Assembly (NCBI GenBank): GCA_024743175.1
Contig: JANSXA010000004.1
Coordinates: forward strand, 310,001 to 374,000
Direction: 5' to 3'
Length of the DNA stretch: 64,000 bases
From: Pseudomonadaceae bacterium
GTDB lineage: Bacteria > Pseudomonadota > Gammaproteobacteria > Pseudomonadales > Azotimanducaceae
Part shown: one piece after another, positions 47,433 to 55,731 of the stretch
Layout of the letters: each line of letters begins with the position of its first letter
How positions within the stretch are numbered: the stretch's first letter is position 1
The notes under the pieces: generated by a model
The model's input: only the letters and a program-made list of their open reading frames with translations
What the model was told of the DNA's origin: nothing
The model's database searches: none
Made by a program: the position numbers and the translations under genes

Positions 47433-48626
47433 ATGACCTTGCAGCCCTCCCGTTTCAAGTTGTTTATGCTCGACCGTATCTCCTGGTTGGCGATTCTTAT
47501 TGTCTGCTGTTTTGTCGCGGTGTTGTTGTTGCCGAGTCAGAGTCGTGCAAGCTATCCGACTTACGTTCTTGCCATTGTCATGCTGATCAGCTTTGCTGCG
47601 TGGCGTGATGTTTTCCAACTACCGCTGATACGTTGGATAGTTGCGCTACTGGTCTGGCTGAATTTAAGTGTTTTCTGGTCTGAGACGTTTGTGCTTCGTG
47701 AAGCCGTATCAGTATGGACGCGATCGATATTGATTCTTGCTTTTGTGGTCGCTGCTGCGGAGTGCCAGCTTCGTGGGCAATTACAGCGCTGGATGGCCAC
47801 TGCGCTGACCTGGGTGGGGTGCCTTGCTGTATTGGCAAGCCTGATCAATTTTTTTGTCACAGACCCAGCTGACGGACGCCTGAATGGTCTTGGTCAGCTC
47901 GACACTCATGTGGTGGCGGCACTTGTCTACGGGACTATGGTGCTTTTCGTCTGGCGTGCTGCGCAATCAACATCCAGAACTTTTCTGCAGCTGGCGGCAT
48001 TTGCGGTTGCCTTGTTGATGGTGTGGGCAGTGTTTCTCTCCGACTCTCGAAATGCCTGGGTGAGTTTAATCATTGGCTTAGCAGTTTTTGGTGTCGCCCA
48101 ATGGTGCAAAGACGTTCGTCAGTTTCTGACAGCAGTTATCTCGGTTGGCATTCTCGGTGGCGTGGTTCTGTTCATATTAATCAGCAGCGAGGCAACGCGT
48201 GAGCTGCTGTTGCCGAGGGGTGATAGCTTTCGATTCACGATATGGGATGCAACTATAAACGCAATTATGCAGGACTCACTGCTGTTCGGACGCGGTATTT
48301 TAACATCGGATGACATCAGCGTCGGAGCCATGAGCTTTTTTCATCCTCACAATATGTATCTGGCGCTGCTGCATCAGGGTGGACTTATTGGATTGATCCT
48401 CTTTTTAATAGTAATTGTTCTCTCGCTGATGCAGTTGCTGCGTAACTACGACAGCTCAGAAGCGAAACTCATGCTAGGGGTTCTGGCGCTGGCGCTGTCA
48501 GCTTATCTTTTAGATGGGCATGAGCTGGTGGATAAGGTGGGGGATACCTGGTTGCTGTTCTGGTTTCCGGTTGGCGTGGCGTTGGGGTTTGGGTGGCGGG
48601 TGCCCCTGAAAAGCAGCATTAACTAG
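47433..48626 (+). CDS. O-antigen ligase/polymerase-like membrane protein
   Basis: This 397-residue protein is almost wholly hydrophobic, with roughly ten to twelve membrane helices and one larger periplasmic loop (about 260-310) containing LLFGRGILTSDDIS and SFFHPHNMYLALLHQGG. The HxHN segment after a short Gly/Arg-rich stretch is the hallmark of the Wzy_C/WaaL superfamily, which joins glycans to lipid A core, polymerises O-units or acts on proteins. Which of these applies cannot be told from sequence. It opens the glycan locus after the tRNA and converges on a glycosyltransferase gene. Confidence 0.8.
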   Translation: MTLQPSRFKLFMLDRISWLAILIVCCFVAVLLLPSQSRASYPTYVLAIVMLISFAAWRDVFQLPLIRWIVALLVWLNLSVFWSETFVLREAVSVWTRSILILAFVVAAAECQLRGQLQRWMATALTWVGCLAVLASLINFFVTDPADGRLNGLGQLDTHVVAALVYGTMVLFVWRAAQSTSRTFLQLAAFAVALLMVWAVFLSDSRNAWVSLIIGLAVFGVAQWCKDVRQFLTAVISVGILGGVVLFILISSEATRELLLPRGDSFRFTIWDATINAIMQDSLLFGRGILTSDDISVGAMSFFHPHNMYLALLHQGGLIGLILFLIVIVLSLMQLLRNYDSSEAKLMLGVLALALSAYLLDGHELVDKVGDTWLLFWFPVGVALGFGWRVPLKSSIN

Positions 48627-48637
48627 AGTGGATTGAG

Positions 48638-49858
48638 TTACCGGGAGTTAAGTGTTTTTGCAGGCCCATTACCCTGTTTTACATTGATCAGTGCTTGCCC
48701 GGACAACTCCGAATAGATCTCTGCGTAGCGGGCTGCCATAACTTGCCCGGTGAACAAGCGTTTGTAGCGATCTCGCGCTTTTCGCCCCATTAACGCTGAC
48801 ATGTCCGGTCGATCATGTAATTGATCCATGGCTTTACGCAAGGCTTTTGGTGAACCTGGCGGCACGACAAAACCAGTATCGCTGTCCGTGTTGATGTGAC
48901 TTGTTCCAGATCCGACTTCGGTTGATATCAGTGGTTTACCGCTCATGGCGCCTTCGAGCAAAGTGACACCAAAAGCTTCCGAGCGCATATAAGATGGGAA
49001 CACGGTGCCTCTGCAAAGTTGGAAAAGCGCCATCTTCTTTTCGTCGGATACGTGGCCAGCAAAAATCACGTTATTAAGCTGCAGATCTTTCGCGTGTTGT
49101 TTCAACTCCATTTCTGTTGGACCAGAACCTGCAATAACAACTTTGTATGGCGCTTTTTTCATCGCATCAAGCAGGATATGTAGTCCTTTGTAGTATCTAA
49201 GGACGCCAACAAAAAGGAAAAAATCTTTACCAAATTCCTGTTCTGTCTCCGCGACAGTTTTATCGGTTGGTTTGGGATAGGTCTGCTCATCCAATCCTAT
49301 TGGAATGACGTCGACTTTTTCTTCGAACTGGCTCAGAACATCGCTGGTAGCAAAATAGTTTGGCGACGTGCAGATAATCCTATCCACAGATTTTAGAAAT
49401 CGGGACATTACAGGTTTATATAGTGCACCAAGAAATCGTTGCCGGACGATGTCCGAGTGATAAGTCACTATGGCTGGTTTGCTAGGTCGATTGGTTAGAT
49501 GAAGATAGTCAACAAAGGGCCAGGGAAAGTGGTAATGGACAACGTCTGCTTCCTCGCAGAGTTTTGCGAATGTTTTGCCAGCGCCGAAAGCGATGCTGCA
49601 GGATGCGATTTCGAGATGTCTCTTAACCCTGACAACCTTTGCCTCTGGAAGTTGAATTTCTTCAGGATCTGGGTTTTCACTCGTGGCAAGTACGGTTGAA
49701 GTAACGCCGTAGACACTAGCCGCACTGCATATTTGGCGAATAGTCTCTTCTAAACCGCCCTGTGTGTCGGGAAAGTAAGTGCGGTAGACGTGGAGGATAT
49801 TCAAAAAGTATTTCTCATCGGTGTTGCCGTGCCAACGGAAGGCATCGTAGGTTGCCAT
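48638..49858 (-). CDS. Glycosyltransferase, GT4 family
   Basis: This GT-B enzyme has about 406 residues. The N-terminal half has LNILHVYRTYFPDTQGGLEE, the acceptor-side Gly-rich start. The C-terminal half has FFLFVGVLRYYKGLHILLD, YKVVIAGSGPTEMELK and the nucleotide-sugar motif SEAFGVTLLEGAMSGKP with the E-x7-E pair. This is the pattern of retaining GT4 enzymes, often mannosyl- or glucosyltransferases in LPS loci. ATG at 49858 is preferred to 49873. It is divergent from the GT2 gene at 49932. Confidence 0.87.
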   Translation of the reverse strand: MATYDAFRWHGNTDEKYFLNILHVYRTYFPDTQGGLEETIRQICSAASVYGVTSTVLATSENPDPEEIQLPEAKVVRVKRHLEIASCSIAFGAGKTFAKLCEEADVVHYHFPWPFVDYLHLTNRPSKPAIVTYHSDIVRQRFLGALYKPVMSRFLKSVDRIICTSPNYFATSDVLSQFEEKVDVIPIGLDEQTYPKPTDKTVAETEQEFGKDFFLFVGVLRYYKGLHILLDAMKKAPYKVVIAGSGPTEMELKQHAKDLQLNNVIFAGHVSDEKKMALFQLCRGTVFPSYMRSEAFGVTLLEGAMSGKPLISTEVGSGTSHINTDSDTGFVVPPGSPKALRKAMDQLHDRPDMSALMGRKARDRYKRLFTGQVMAARYAEIYSELSGQALINVKQGNGPAKTLNSR

Positions 49859-49931
49859 GTACCTTAGCTGCAATATATTTGTAGTACAATTCTCGTTGAA
49901 GCGCGTTGCTCATCAAAGGTTAGATTGCTGC

Positions 49932-50834
49932 ATGGCTGGTTCAAAGGTTTCGATAGTTGTGCCGAGTTTTAACCAGGGCAAGTATGTTCGTCGGACATTG
50001 AATTCACTCGTTTCGGAGGCCAAGCAAGTCGATTTAGAGGTTATTGTTCAGGATGCAGGTAGCTCGGACGAGACCCATGAGATTCTAGCTGATTTTCGGC
50101 AGCATTCGTTTGTAAAAATTTGCATTGAGCCCGACTCTGGTCAAAGCGATGCTCTTAACAAAGGGTTTCGAAAGGCATCCGGGAATATATTGGGCTGGCT
50201 TAACTCAGACGATGTCTTGATTGATGGCTCAATGAGAAGTGTCATAGAAGGCTTCCACAAGAATCCTGATACTGACCTGGTTTATGGGGATGCGCTGTTC
50301 ATCGATGAAAATGATAAAATCATCGAAGCGTATCCTACAGGTGATCTTACCTCTGAAGTCTTGCGCGATCGCTGTGTGATTTCGCAACCGTCTACCTTTT
50401 TTACCAAAAAAGCTTATGAGAGATATGGTCCATTCAGAGATGATCTGCATTTCTGCATGGACTATGAGTATTGGACGCGTTTACTTGTTAATGGCGCATC
50501 TGTTTTGCGCCTAAGAGAAACAGTTTCCTGTACACGTATCCATGATGAAACCAAAACGAGTAATGGGGGGCTTGCGTTCATAGATGAAATTGTAAGAATG
50601 CAAGAATGCCTCCTAGGAGAGGCATCTCCTGTCTGGCAGGTTTACAAAAAAACGCGTAGTGCTCCCCTGAACCACCTGTCTCTCAAGCCACTGCGATTTG
50701 GGATTGCCGCTTTTCAGCAGGTTCTGAAAAATCCTTCATTCATCGTTGATGCGTGCCGTTCGATAAAGGAACGTAGATTGGCCGTGTATCGATCCAGAAA
50801 ACTGTTAAAGAGTTTTGGCGAGCAAATTGAGTAG
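49932..50834 (+). CDS. Glycosyltransferase, GT2 family
   Basis: A GT-A enzyme of 300 residues. It starts MAGSKVSIVVPSFNQGKYVR, with QDAGSSDETHEIL, the metal-binding WLNSDD, CVISQPSTFFTKKAYE and MDYEYWTRLL. The ATG at 49932 gives the normal start; the frame extends upstream to 49857 without support. It overlaps the next gene by 20 bases. It is clearly homologous to the N-terminal domain of the giant protein at 59614, sharing WLN[S/T]DD, QP[S/A]TF and DYEYW. Confidence 0.88.
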   Translation: MAGSKVSIVVPSFNQGKYVRRTLNSLVSEAKQVDLEVIVQDAGSSDETHEILADFRQHSFVKICIEPDSGQSDALNKGFRKASGNILGWLNSDDVLIDGSMRSVIEGFHKNPDTDLVYGDALFIDENDKIIEAYPTGDLTSEVLRDRCVISQPSTFFTKKAYERYGPFRDDLHFCMDYEYWTRLLVNGASVLRLRETVSCTRIHDETKTSNGGLAFIDEIVRMQECLLGEASPVWQVYKKTRSAPLNHLSLKPLRFGIAAFQQVLKNPSFIVDACRSIKERRLAVYRSRKLLKSFGEQIE

Positions 50835-52134
50835 CGCTCACAGCTTAAAATCGACACCAGCTTTGCTCCTGGGGAATGGGCCTTCTCTTAAGCACCTCGA
50901 CCTGGTGAAAGATACAACTGGTCACCATACGTTTGGCATGAATGCAGCTTACCGCCATTGGGAAAAGATCGATTGGTGGCCAACATATTATTCTTGTTTA
51001 GATACAGTTGTTGGGGACAGTCACTATTCGGCTATAGAAGCCTTGGTTGTAAACTCTGCATCAAATGGGATTCAGAAATTTCTCGTTAGGGAGAATGTTT
51101 TTGAGCGGATCCCCAAGGCGCACTTGGGAGTCGTAGATTGTTATGAAGATCTTGTTTCTAACGGACTTTTACCTCATTTGCCCGACATAACAACCGGTTC
51201 CCATACTCTTTTGTGGGCGCAACTTTTAGGCTATCAAACTATCCTTGTTGCAGGCGTAGACTTGAATTATGTGGAGCAGCTGGATCAGTCTTCTTTGATT
51301 GAAGGCGTTTTGGAAGTAACCGAGGAAGGGCAGAATCCAAACTATTTCTTCGATGACTATCAACGCCCTGGTGATCGTTACAACATTCCAAATCCGAGGC
51401 CCAACTTACATAAATCATCCTGGGTGAACGCCTCCCGTCATGTGCATTTCCCCTCAGTGGTAGTGAATCTAAACAAAGACTCTGCAGTGGATGTCTTTGT
51501 TAAAAATCAGTCGGTATCTTTGTCTTCAATCGGTCCCTTTGTTATTCAATCTGGCGCTAAATCTATCGATTTACTGAAGCATCTGAACGCGCAGAAAAAC
51601 ATACCGAAGAATTTTTATGAGATTACAGAGGCTAGAGTCCGAGAACTTTGCAGAAGGGATCATTGGTGCAGGGCACTGGTAGATTACGAATCATCGGATG
51701 CAAATGCCATTGCCCTCGTTTTTAATAGTGAATTGGTTAAGTTCAGGTTTGCTTCCTCAGATGAGGTTCATTCCGGTTTGGAAAATCCTGAACAGTTGGT
51801 TGTGCTTACTGCGGATCAAAGGTTGTTATGTGATTTTCTCGTTTTGTTAACTCAACTGTCTACTGCGCCTCGGTTGCAGAGAGCAAAGGAAACCGTTGCC
51901 AGCATAAGGGATAAGGTCGTGCGACAGTTTGTACCTCGGCGCATTCGTCGGATAAGCTTCTACGAAAACTGGTTAAACTTTTTATCTTATTACGGGTCAG
52001 CGCGTGGTGTTTCGATCCTTCTCCTGAATGGCGGGCTGGCTTATCTCATTGGGTTACCGCAACTAGATTTCTTCACAGTGTTTGTTGCCTGGGTTCTTTT
52101 GAGCTTACTCTTGCCGCTAGCCCACAGGCGATAA
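50815..52134 (+). CDS. DUF115/MptE-like (GT42-resembling) protein with C-terminal membrane helices
   Basis: This 439-residue protein has LLLGNGPSLKHLDL, TFGMNAAYRHWEKIDWWP, YYSCLD, ITTGSHTLLWAQLLGYQ, VAGVDLNYVEQ and NPNYFFDDYQRPGDRYN. The GNGPSL start, the ITxGxxxxxxAxxLGY helix and the GxDxxY turn are shared with the DUF115/Maf group and with GT42 sialyltransferases. A CMP-sugar transferase role is therefore plausible but unproven. Two hydrophobic segments (about 402-436) end the protein. It starts with TTG (50815 or 50827) and overlaps the GT2 gene. A close paralogue is fused inside the protein at 59614. Confidence 0.72.
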   Translation: MASKLSSAHSLKSTPALLLGNGPSLKHLDLVKDTTGHHTFGMNAAYRHWEKIDWWPTYYSCLDTVVGDSHYSAIEALVVNSASNGIQKFLVRENVFERIPKAHLGVVDCYEDLVSNGLLPHLPDITTGSHTLLWAQLLGYQTILVAGVDLNYVEQLDQSSLIEGVLEVTEEGQNPNYFFDDYQRPGDRYNIPNPRPNLHKSSWVNASRHVHFPSVVVNLNKDSAVDVFVKNQSVSLSSIGPFVIQSGAKSIDLLKHLNAQKNIPKNFYEITEARVRELCRRDHWCRALVDYESSDANAIALVFNSELVKFRFASSDEVHSGLENPEQLVVLTADQRLLCDFLVLLTQLSTAPRLQRAKETVASIRDKVVRQFVPRRIRRISFYENWLNFLSYYGSARGVSILLLNGGLAYLIGLPQLDFFTVFVAWVLLSLLLPLAHRR

Positions 52135-52139
52135 CAGAC

Positions 52140-53261
52140 ATGTTGGTCGACAAAGATCATGCTCCAGTTAGGGTACTTATAGTTTCTGTCACCGCGCGGG
52201 ATTCCGCGAGTGCCACAGGTCAGCTGATACAGACCTTATTCGAAACGCTTGAGCCGATTGAGACTTTATCTCTGTACGCTGGCTACCCGTCGGTGAACCA
52301 GCAGTATCGGCAGGTTCTGTTCAAACGCAATCGTTTGTTTTCTGCTTATCAGGCAATCAAAGAGTTTAATCCGGATGTTGTCTACGTTAGACCGTCACTG
52401 AAACCGCTCAGTTTTAACTTCTTCGCTTTGTTCGTGATTCTTACCCTTAGTTCAAGGATAGTACTTCACATAATGGACGATGAGTCGAATGACACAACAA
52501 ATGGTGGCTTTCTCAGTCGCTTTAGCTTTTCACTTTATCTGCGTTGGCTGATACATCGGTCAGACAAGATATTCACTATTTCGCCTGGAATGAGCGCTGC
52601 ATTTTTTGAACGCTATGGCTGTGATTCTCAACCCTTATCCAACATCTTAAGACCTGGCCTTCCCGTCGGAAAAAGAATCTTTAAGCAAAATGAAAAGATA
52701 AAGATTGGGTATTTTGGTTCATTGGACATTCGGATGAACCTGCGTTGTGTGGAAGAGACCTGCGCTACTTTAGATAAGTTAAACTCGATTGGTTATTCGA
52801 TCAGTTTGGACGTCTTTACACGTCCAATGTATCTGGAGTGGGCCAACTCAAATCTTTGCTTCGAAAATACAAGTTTTCATTCTTATGTCCCATCGGAGAA
52901 GTATTTTGAAATTTTACGTACCTATGATGTGCTGCTGATTGCTTACAATTTTGATCCGGTCAGCATTGAGTATTGCAGATTTTCTATAGCGAATAAGCTC
53001 GCGGACTATTTAGGCGCTGGTGTTCCAATACTGGTCGTGGGACCTGATGCGATCGAAACGGTGGCGCATTGTAAGCAGAATGAAATTGGCACGACAATTT
53101 CAAGCGGGTATTCGATGTTAGAACGCGACATCTCCAGGTATTTGGAAAGATTGCAGGCTGGCGGAGCCTCTCAGTCTGGGATGTGGGAACGGCACAATCG
53201 AGCATTGGGACTAAAGTCTGCAATGGATGCGTGGCACTCCGCCTTCAGAGCGGTTGATTGA
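52140..53261 (+). CDS. Glycosyltransferase, GT4-like
   Basis: This 373-residue GT-B-type protein has an N-terminal acceptor domain (VRVLIVSVTARDSASATGQL; VVYVRPSLKP) and a C-terminal donor domain (KIGYFGSLDIRMN; YEFSxANK-type block CRFSIANKLADYLGAGVP). The classical E-x7-E is not obvious, so subfamily and sugar are uncertain. It starts with ATG five bases after the DUF115-like gene, so the three plus-strand genes 49932-53261 probably form one operon. Confidence 0.78.
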   Translation: MLVDKDHAPVRVLIVSVTARDSASATGQLIQTLFETLEPIETLSLYAGYPSVNQQYRQVLFKRNRLFSAYQAIKEFNPDVVYVRPSLKPLSFNFFALFVILTLSSRIVLHIMDDESNDTTNGGFLSRFSFSLYLRWLIHRSDKIFTISPGMSAAFFERYGCDSQPLSNILRPGLPVGKRIFKQNEKIKIGYFGSLDIRMNLRCVEETCATLDKLNSIGYSISLDVFTRPMYLEWANSNLCFENTSFHSYVPSEKYFEILRTYDVLLIAYNFDPVSIEYCRFSIANKLADYLGAGVPILVVGPDAIETVAHCKQNEIGTTISSGYSMLERDISRYLERLQAGGASQSGMWERHNRALGLKSAMDAWHSAFRAVD

Positions 53262-53291
53262 TGTTAGATGTAGAAAGCTTCGAGCGTACTG

Positions 53292-53332
53292 GTCCGCGTT
53301 TGTTGCGGACTGCTTAGCGCAAACGCTGTTTT
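53292..53332. terminator. Possible terminator hairpins between convergent genes
   Basis: Two stem-loops follow the GT4-like gene. GTCCGC/GCGGAC (53292-53310) has a seven-base loop. AGCG/CGCT (53316-53327) has a CAAA loop and is followed by GTTTT. They lie between convergent operons. The T-run is short, so confidence is low. Confidence 0.35.
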
Positions 53333-53379
53333 GAGTTTCCGGATAAATCTGCGGAAGCCTGTACTTCATATCCGAAATT

Positions 53380-54120
53380 TCAGTTTGGATCGTGCAACCT
53401 GGCGCCAATAGCTCCATCAATTGCAATAGTGGCGCCGTTAATGAAGCCTGCCTTCTGTTCAGCCAGAAATAATGCTAACTCAGCAACTTCGTTAGGCTCT
53501 CCTATTCGATTCATAGGATGGAAGCTGCCTAGTCTTTCGATAGACTGGGGCGATTCCGAAAATCCTGATTGCAGCATTGGCGTATTGATTGCGGCTGGCT
53601 CAATCAGGTTAACTCGAATTGAATCTCCCAGTTCGACGGCCAAGGCTTGAGTAAACCCGCGTAAAGCTGCTTTAGAGGTAGCGTATGCAGTGAAGCCGGC
53701 CTTTGTTGCTTTTGCATGGATACTGCCAATGTTGATGACGCTACCTTCGTTTGATATCAATTCTTGAAGAACCAGCTGCGTGATTCTCACTGCGGCGAAC
53801 ACGTTGATTTCGAAAGTGTCTCGCCAGTCTGCTTGGGTCAAGTCGTCAAAATTGCCAAGTCGTTGGAGTGCCGCGTTGTTCACCACTGCGTGGATGCCTG
53901 CCGAATAGCGGGCGCAGATGGAACTTAACTTGTCGATGAAGTCTGCCGCATCAAAATCACTGAGGTCTAGTGTGATAGATTCCTTCGGATATTCAGCTGT
54001 GCGTTGGTCAATACCGATGACCAAATAGCCGCTTTCTTCAAACTTTCTGCAGATGGCCTGGCCAATGCCGCCGCTGCTACCGGTTATGATTGCTGCTTTA
54101 CGACTATCGTTTGGGTTCAC
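53380..54120 (-). CDS. Short-chain dehydrogenase/reductase
   Basis: This 246-residue classical SDR has the NAD(P)-binding GSSGGIGQAICRKFEESGY, VNNAALQRLG, the catalytic Ser in INIGSIHAKAT, YATSK (catalytic Tyr-x3-Lys) and EPAAINTPML. The segment GIDQRTAEYP after the second strand suggests NAD preference (Asp at the tip). The substrate is unknown. Because it is the last gene of an operon with a cytidylyltransferase and a hydroxyacid dehydrogenase, it may act on a sugar acid or its precursor. It overlaps the dehydrogenase gene by four bases. Confidence 0.85.
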   Translation of the reverse strand: MNPNDSRKAAIITGSSGGIGQAICRKFEESGYLVIGIDQRTAEYPKESITLDLSDFDAADFIDKLSSICARYSAGIHAVVNNAALQRLGNFDDLTQADWRDTFEINVFAAVRITQLVLQELISNEGSVINIGSIHAKATKAGFTAYATSKAALRGFTQALAVELGDSIRVNLIEPAAINTPMLQSGFSESPQSIERLGSFHPMNRIGEPNEVAELALFLAEQKAGFINGATIAIDGAIGARLHDPN

Positions 54121-55040
54121 CTGGATAGCATATCGTGAAGCAGGCTCATTGCGCGTTCATTCGTGGCCTGCACGGCTTCTTTGGTGTTGGAAGCGTTGTG
54201 ACTTCCCAGAACTGTCTGGTCTGATAAAGCGAACGGTGAGGCAGTATCCAGCGGCTCATTCTCGAATACGTCCAGTGCACAACCGGCAATGTGACCATCC
54301 TGCATTGATCTCAACAGCGCACGTTCATCAATAAGCGGTCCTCGAGATACGTTGATTAGATAAGCGCCCGGTTTCATATGAGAGATAGCGTCACTGTTAA
54401 CTAAATGTTGGTTTGATTCAGTCAATGCGCAAGCGAGAAACAGGAAATCACAGCGCCCTAAATCCTCAGGCCAATTGCGAATTTCGCTTCCTTCGAGTGC
54501 TTCTACAAAAGGATCGTAGCCAATAGTTGAGACGCCCGAGGTGTGCAGTCTGGCGATAATTGACTTTCCGATGTTACCCAATCCTACAACACCCGCGGTT
54601 TTTCCTCTCAGGCTCATACCCTGAGGCTTTATCCACTGACCTGCACGGACCGACTTGTCGATCTGGGTAATTTTTCTAACCAGGTTGATCAGGTAACCAT
54701 AGGCGAGGTCGGCCACTTCATCTGAAAACATGCCAGGTGTATTGGCGAACTGCAATCCGAACTCTTCTACGGCGTGCAAATCAATATTGTCTACGCCGAT
54801 TCCCCATTTGACAATTGCACGTAACTTCCCGCCCCGTGCCGCCTGAATCACTGTCCTGGATGCAGGGTCATCGCCTGCAATCCAACCATCGTATTCGGGT
54901 AAAAGCTCGAGCAATTCCTGTTCCGTGAGAGTTTGAATTACCTCGGCTTCGGTTGCCTGCATGTCAAACTTTTGCGCGAGTTCGTTAATTTGTTCTGGCT
55001 CTTTAAGCATTGGGGGACATGTGATCAGGATTTTGTTCAT
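54117..55040 (-). CDS. D-2-hydroxyacid dehydrogenase (SerA-like)
   Basis: This protein of about 307 residues has the D-isomer-specific dehydrogenase fold. Features are AIVKWGIGVDNIDL, the NAD loop GVVGLGNIGKSIIARL, INVSRGPLIDERALL (catalytic Arg), ALDVFENEPL (Glu) and LGSHNASNTKEA (His). It resembles 3-phosphoglycerate dehydrogenase without the ACT domain, so it is unlikely to be the main SerA. ATG at 55040 overlaps the cytidylyltransferase stop by four bases. Its place between that gene and an SDR suggests a role in making a sugar acid or a glycerate-type substituent. Confidence 0.85.
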   Translation of the reverse strand: MNKILITCPPMLKEPEQINELAQKFDMQATEAEVIQTLTEQELLELLPEYDGWIAGDDPASRTVIQAARGGKLRAIVKWGIGVDNIDLHAVEEFGLQFANTPGMFSDEVADLAYGYLINLVRKITQIDKSVRAGQWIKPQGMSLRGKTAGVVGLGNIGKSIIARLHTSGVSTIGYDPFVEALEGSEIRNWPEDLGRCDFLFLACALTESNQHLVNSDAISHMKPGAYLINVSRGPLIDERALLRSMQDGHIAGCALDVFENEPLDTASPFALSDQTVLGSHNASNTKEAVQATNERAMSLLHDMLSR

Positions 55041-55723
55041 AGTTGTGTGTCCGAGAAATTGTTCGCAATAGCGTTTGCCAAGTCCCAATCTGAAGGCTCG
55101 TCTATGTCGATAGATTCTATTTTTGGGGTTTCAAATAGAATCGGGTGGTTTCCAATTCGAGCCTTTGTCGATGCGAAACTATCCCGTGTGAAAATATAAA
55201 GGCACGAATTCTCTTCAAACCAAGGCTCGAGATCTTGAGTCCTGAGCAACTTATTGGGATCGTGATTAACAGGCTTACCTTCGGCGGTATAGAAGCGAGT
55301 TTGAAACTTGTTGACCGAGAACAATGAGTCAGACGTTGGACTAGAATCGAATTGATCTATCGCAGCTTGTATTGTGGCTTTGGTGATAAACGGGTTGGTC
55401 ACATGAGTCATTAAGTACCGATCGGATTCTTTTGCTGCGATGTCGTCTTCAATAATAAGGTTCATACTGACGAGATCACCGATAAGCTCAGGTTTACGGT
55501 TTCTTATCGTCACACGATCGTACTTGATACTTTCCAGGTCCAACCCCGCCTCCATAAGCTGGTTGGACGCATCCGTGTTTATCACGACTTCATCAATACT
55601 CGGGACATCAAGCAAAGTATCTAACATCCACAAAAAAAGTGGTTTCCCACCTAGCACACGAAAGTTCTTGCCTGGAACTCGCTCGCTGTTAGCTTTCATT
55701 GGTAACAGTGCAGTGTATTTCAT
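55037..55723 (-). CDS. NeuA-like cytidylyltransferase (CMP-sugar-acid synthetase family)
   Basis: This 228-residue protein has the NeuA/KdsB-type start LLPMKANSERVPGKNFRVLG with the CTP-binding basic residues, then DEVVINTDAS, VTNPFITKATIQAA and the acidic ESIDIDEPSDWDLA near the end, matching the IDT/E-D-xD block of CMP-NeuAc synthetases. It would activate a 3-deoxy-ulosonic or similar acid with CTP. The exact acid is unknown: no neuB-, kdsA- or pseI-like synthase is in the window. Confidence 0.85.
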   Translation of the reverse strand: MKYTALLPMKANSERVPGKNFRVLGGKPLFLWMLDTLLDVPSIDEVVINTDASNQLMEAGLDLESIKYDRVTIRNRKPELIGDLVSMNLIIEDDIAAKESDRYLMTHVTNPFITKATIQAAIDQFDSSPTSDSLFSVNKFQTRFYTAEGKPVNHDPNKLLRTQDLEPWFEENSCLYIFTRDSFASTKARIGNHPILFETPKIESIDIDEPSDWDLANAIANNFSDTQL

Positions 55724-55731
55724 TGAGTCTT

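Noticed and set aside
54053-54334. 93-codon plus-strand frame across the SDR/dehydrogenase overlap
   Set aside because: It is antisense to two coupled genes and has no domain or ribosome site.
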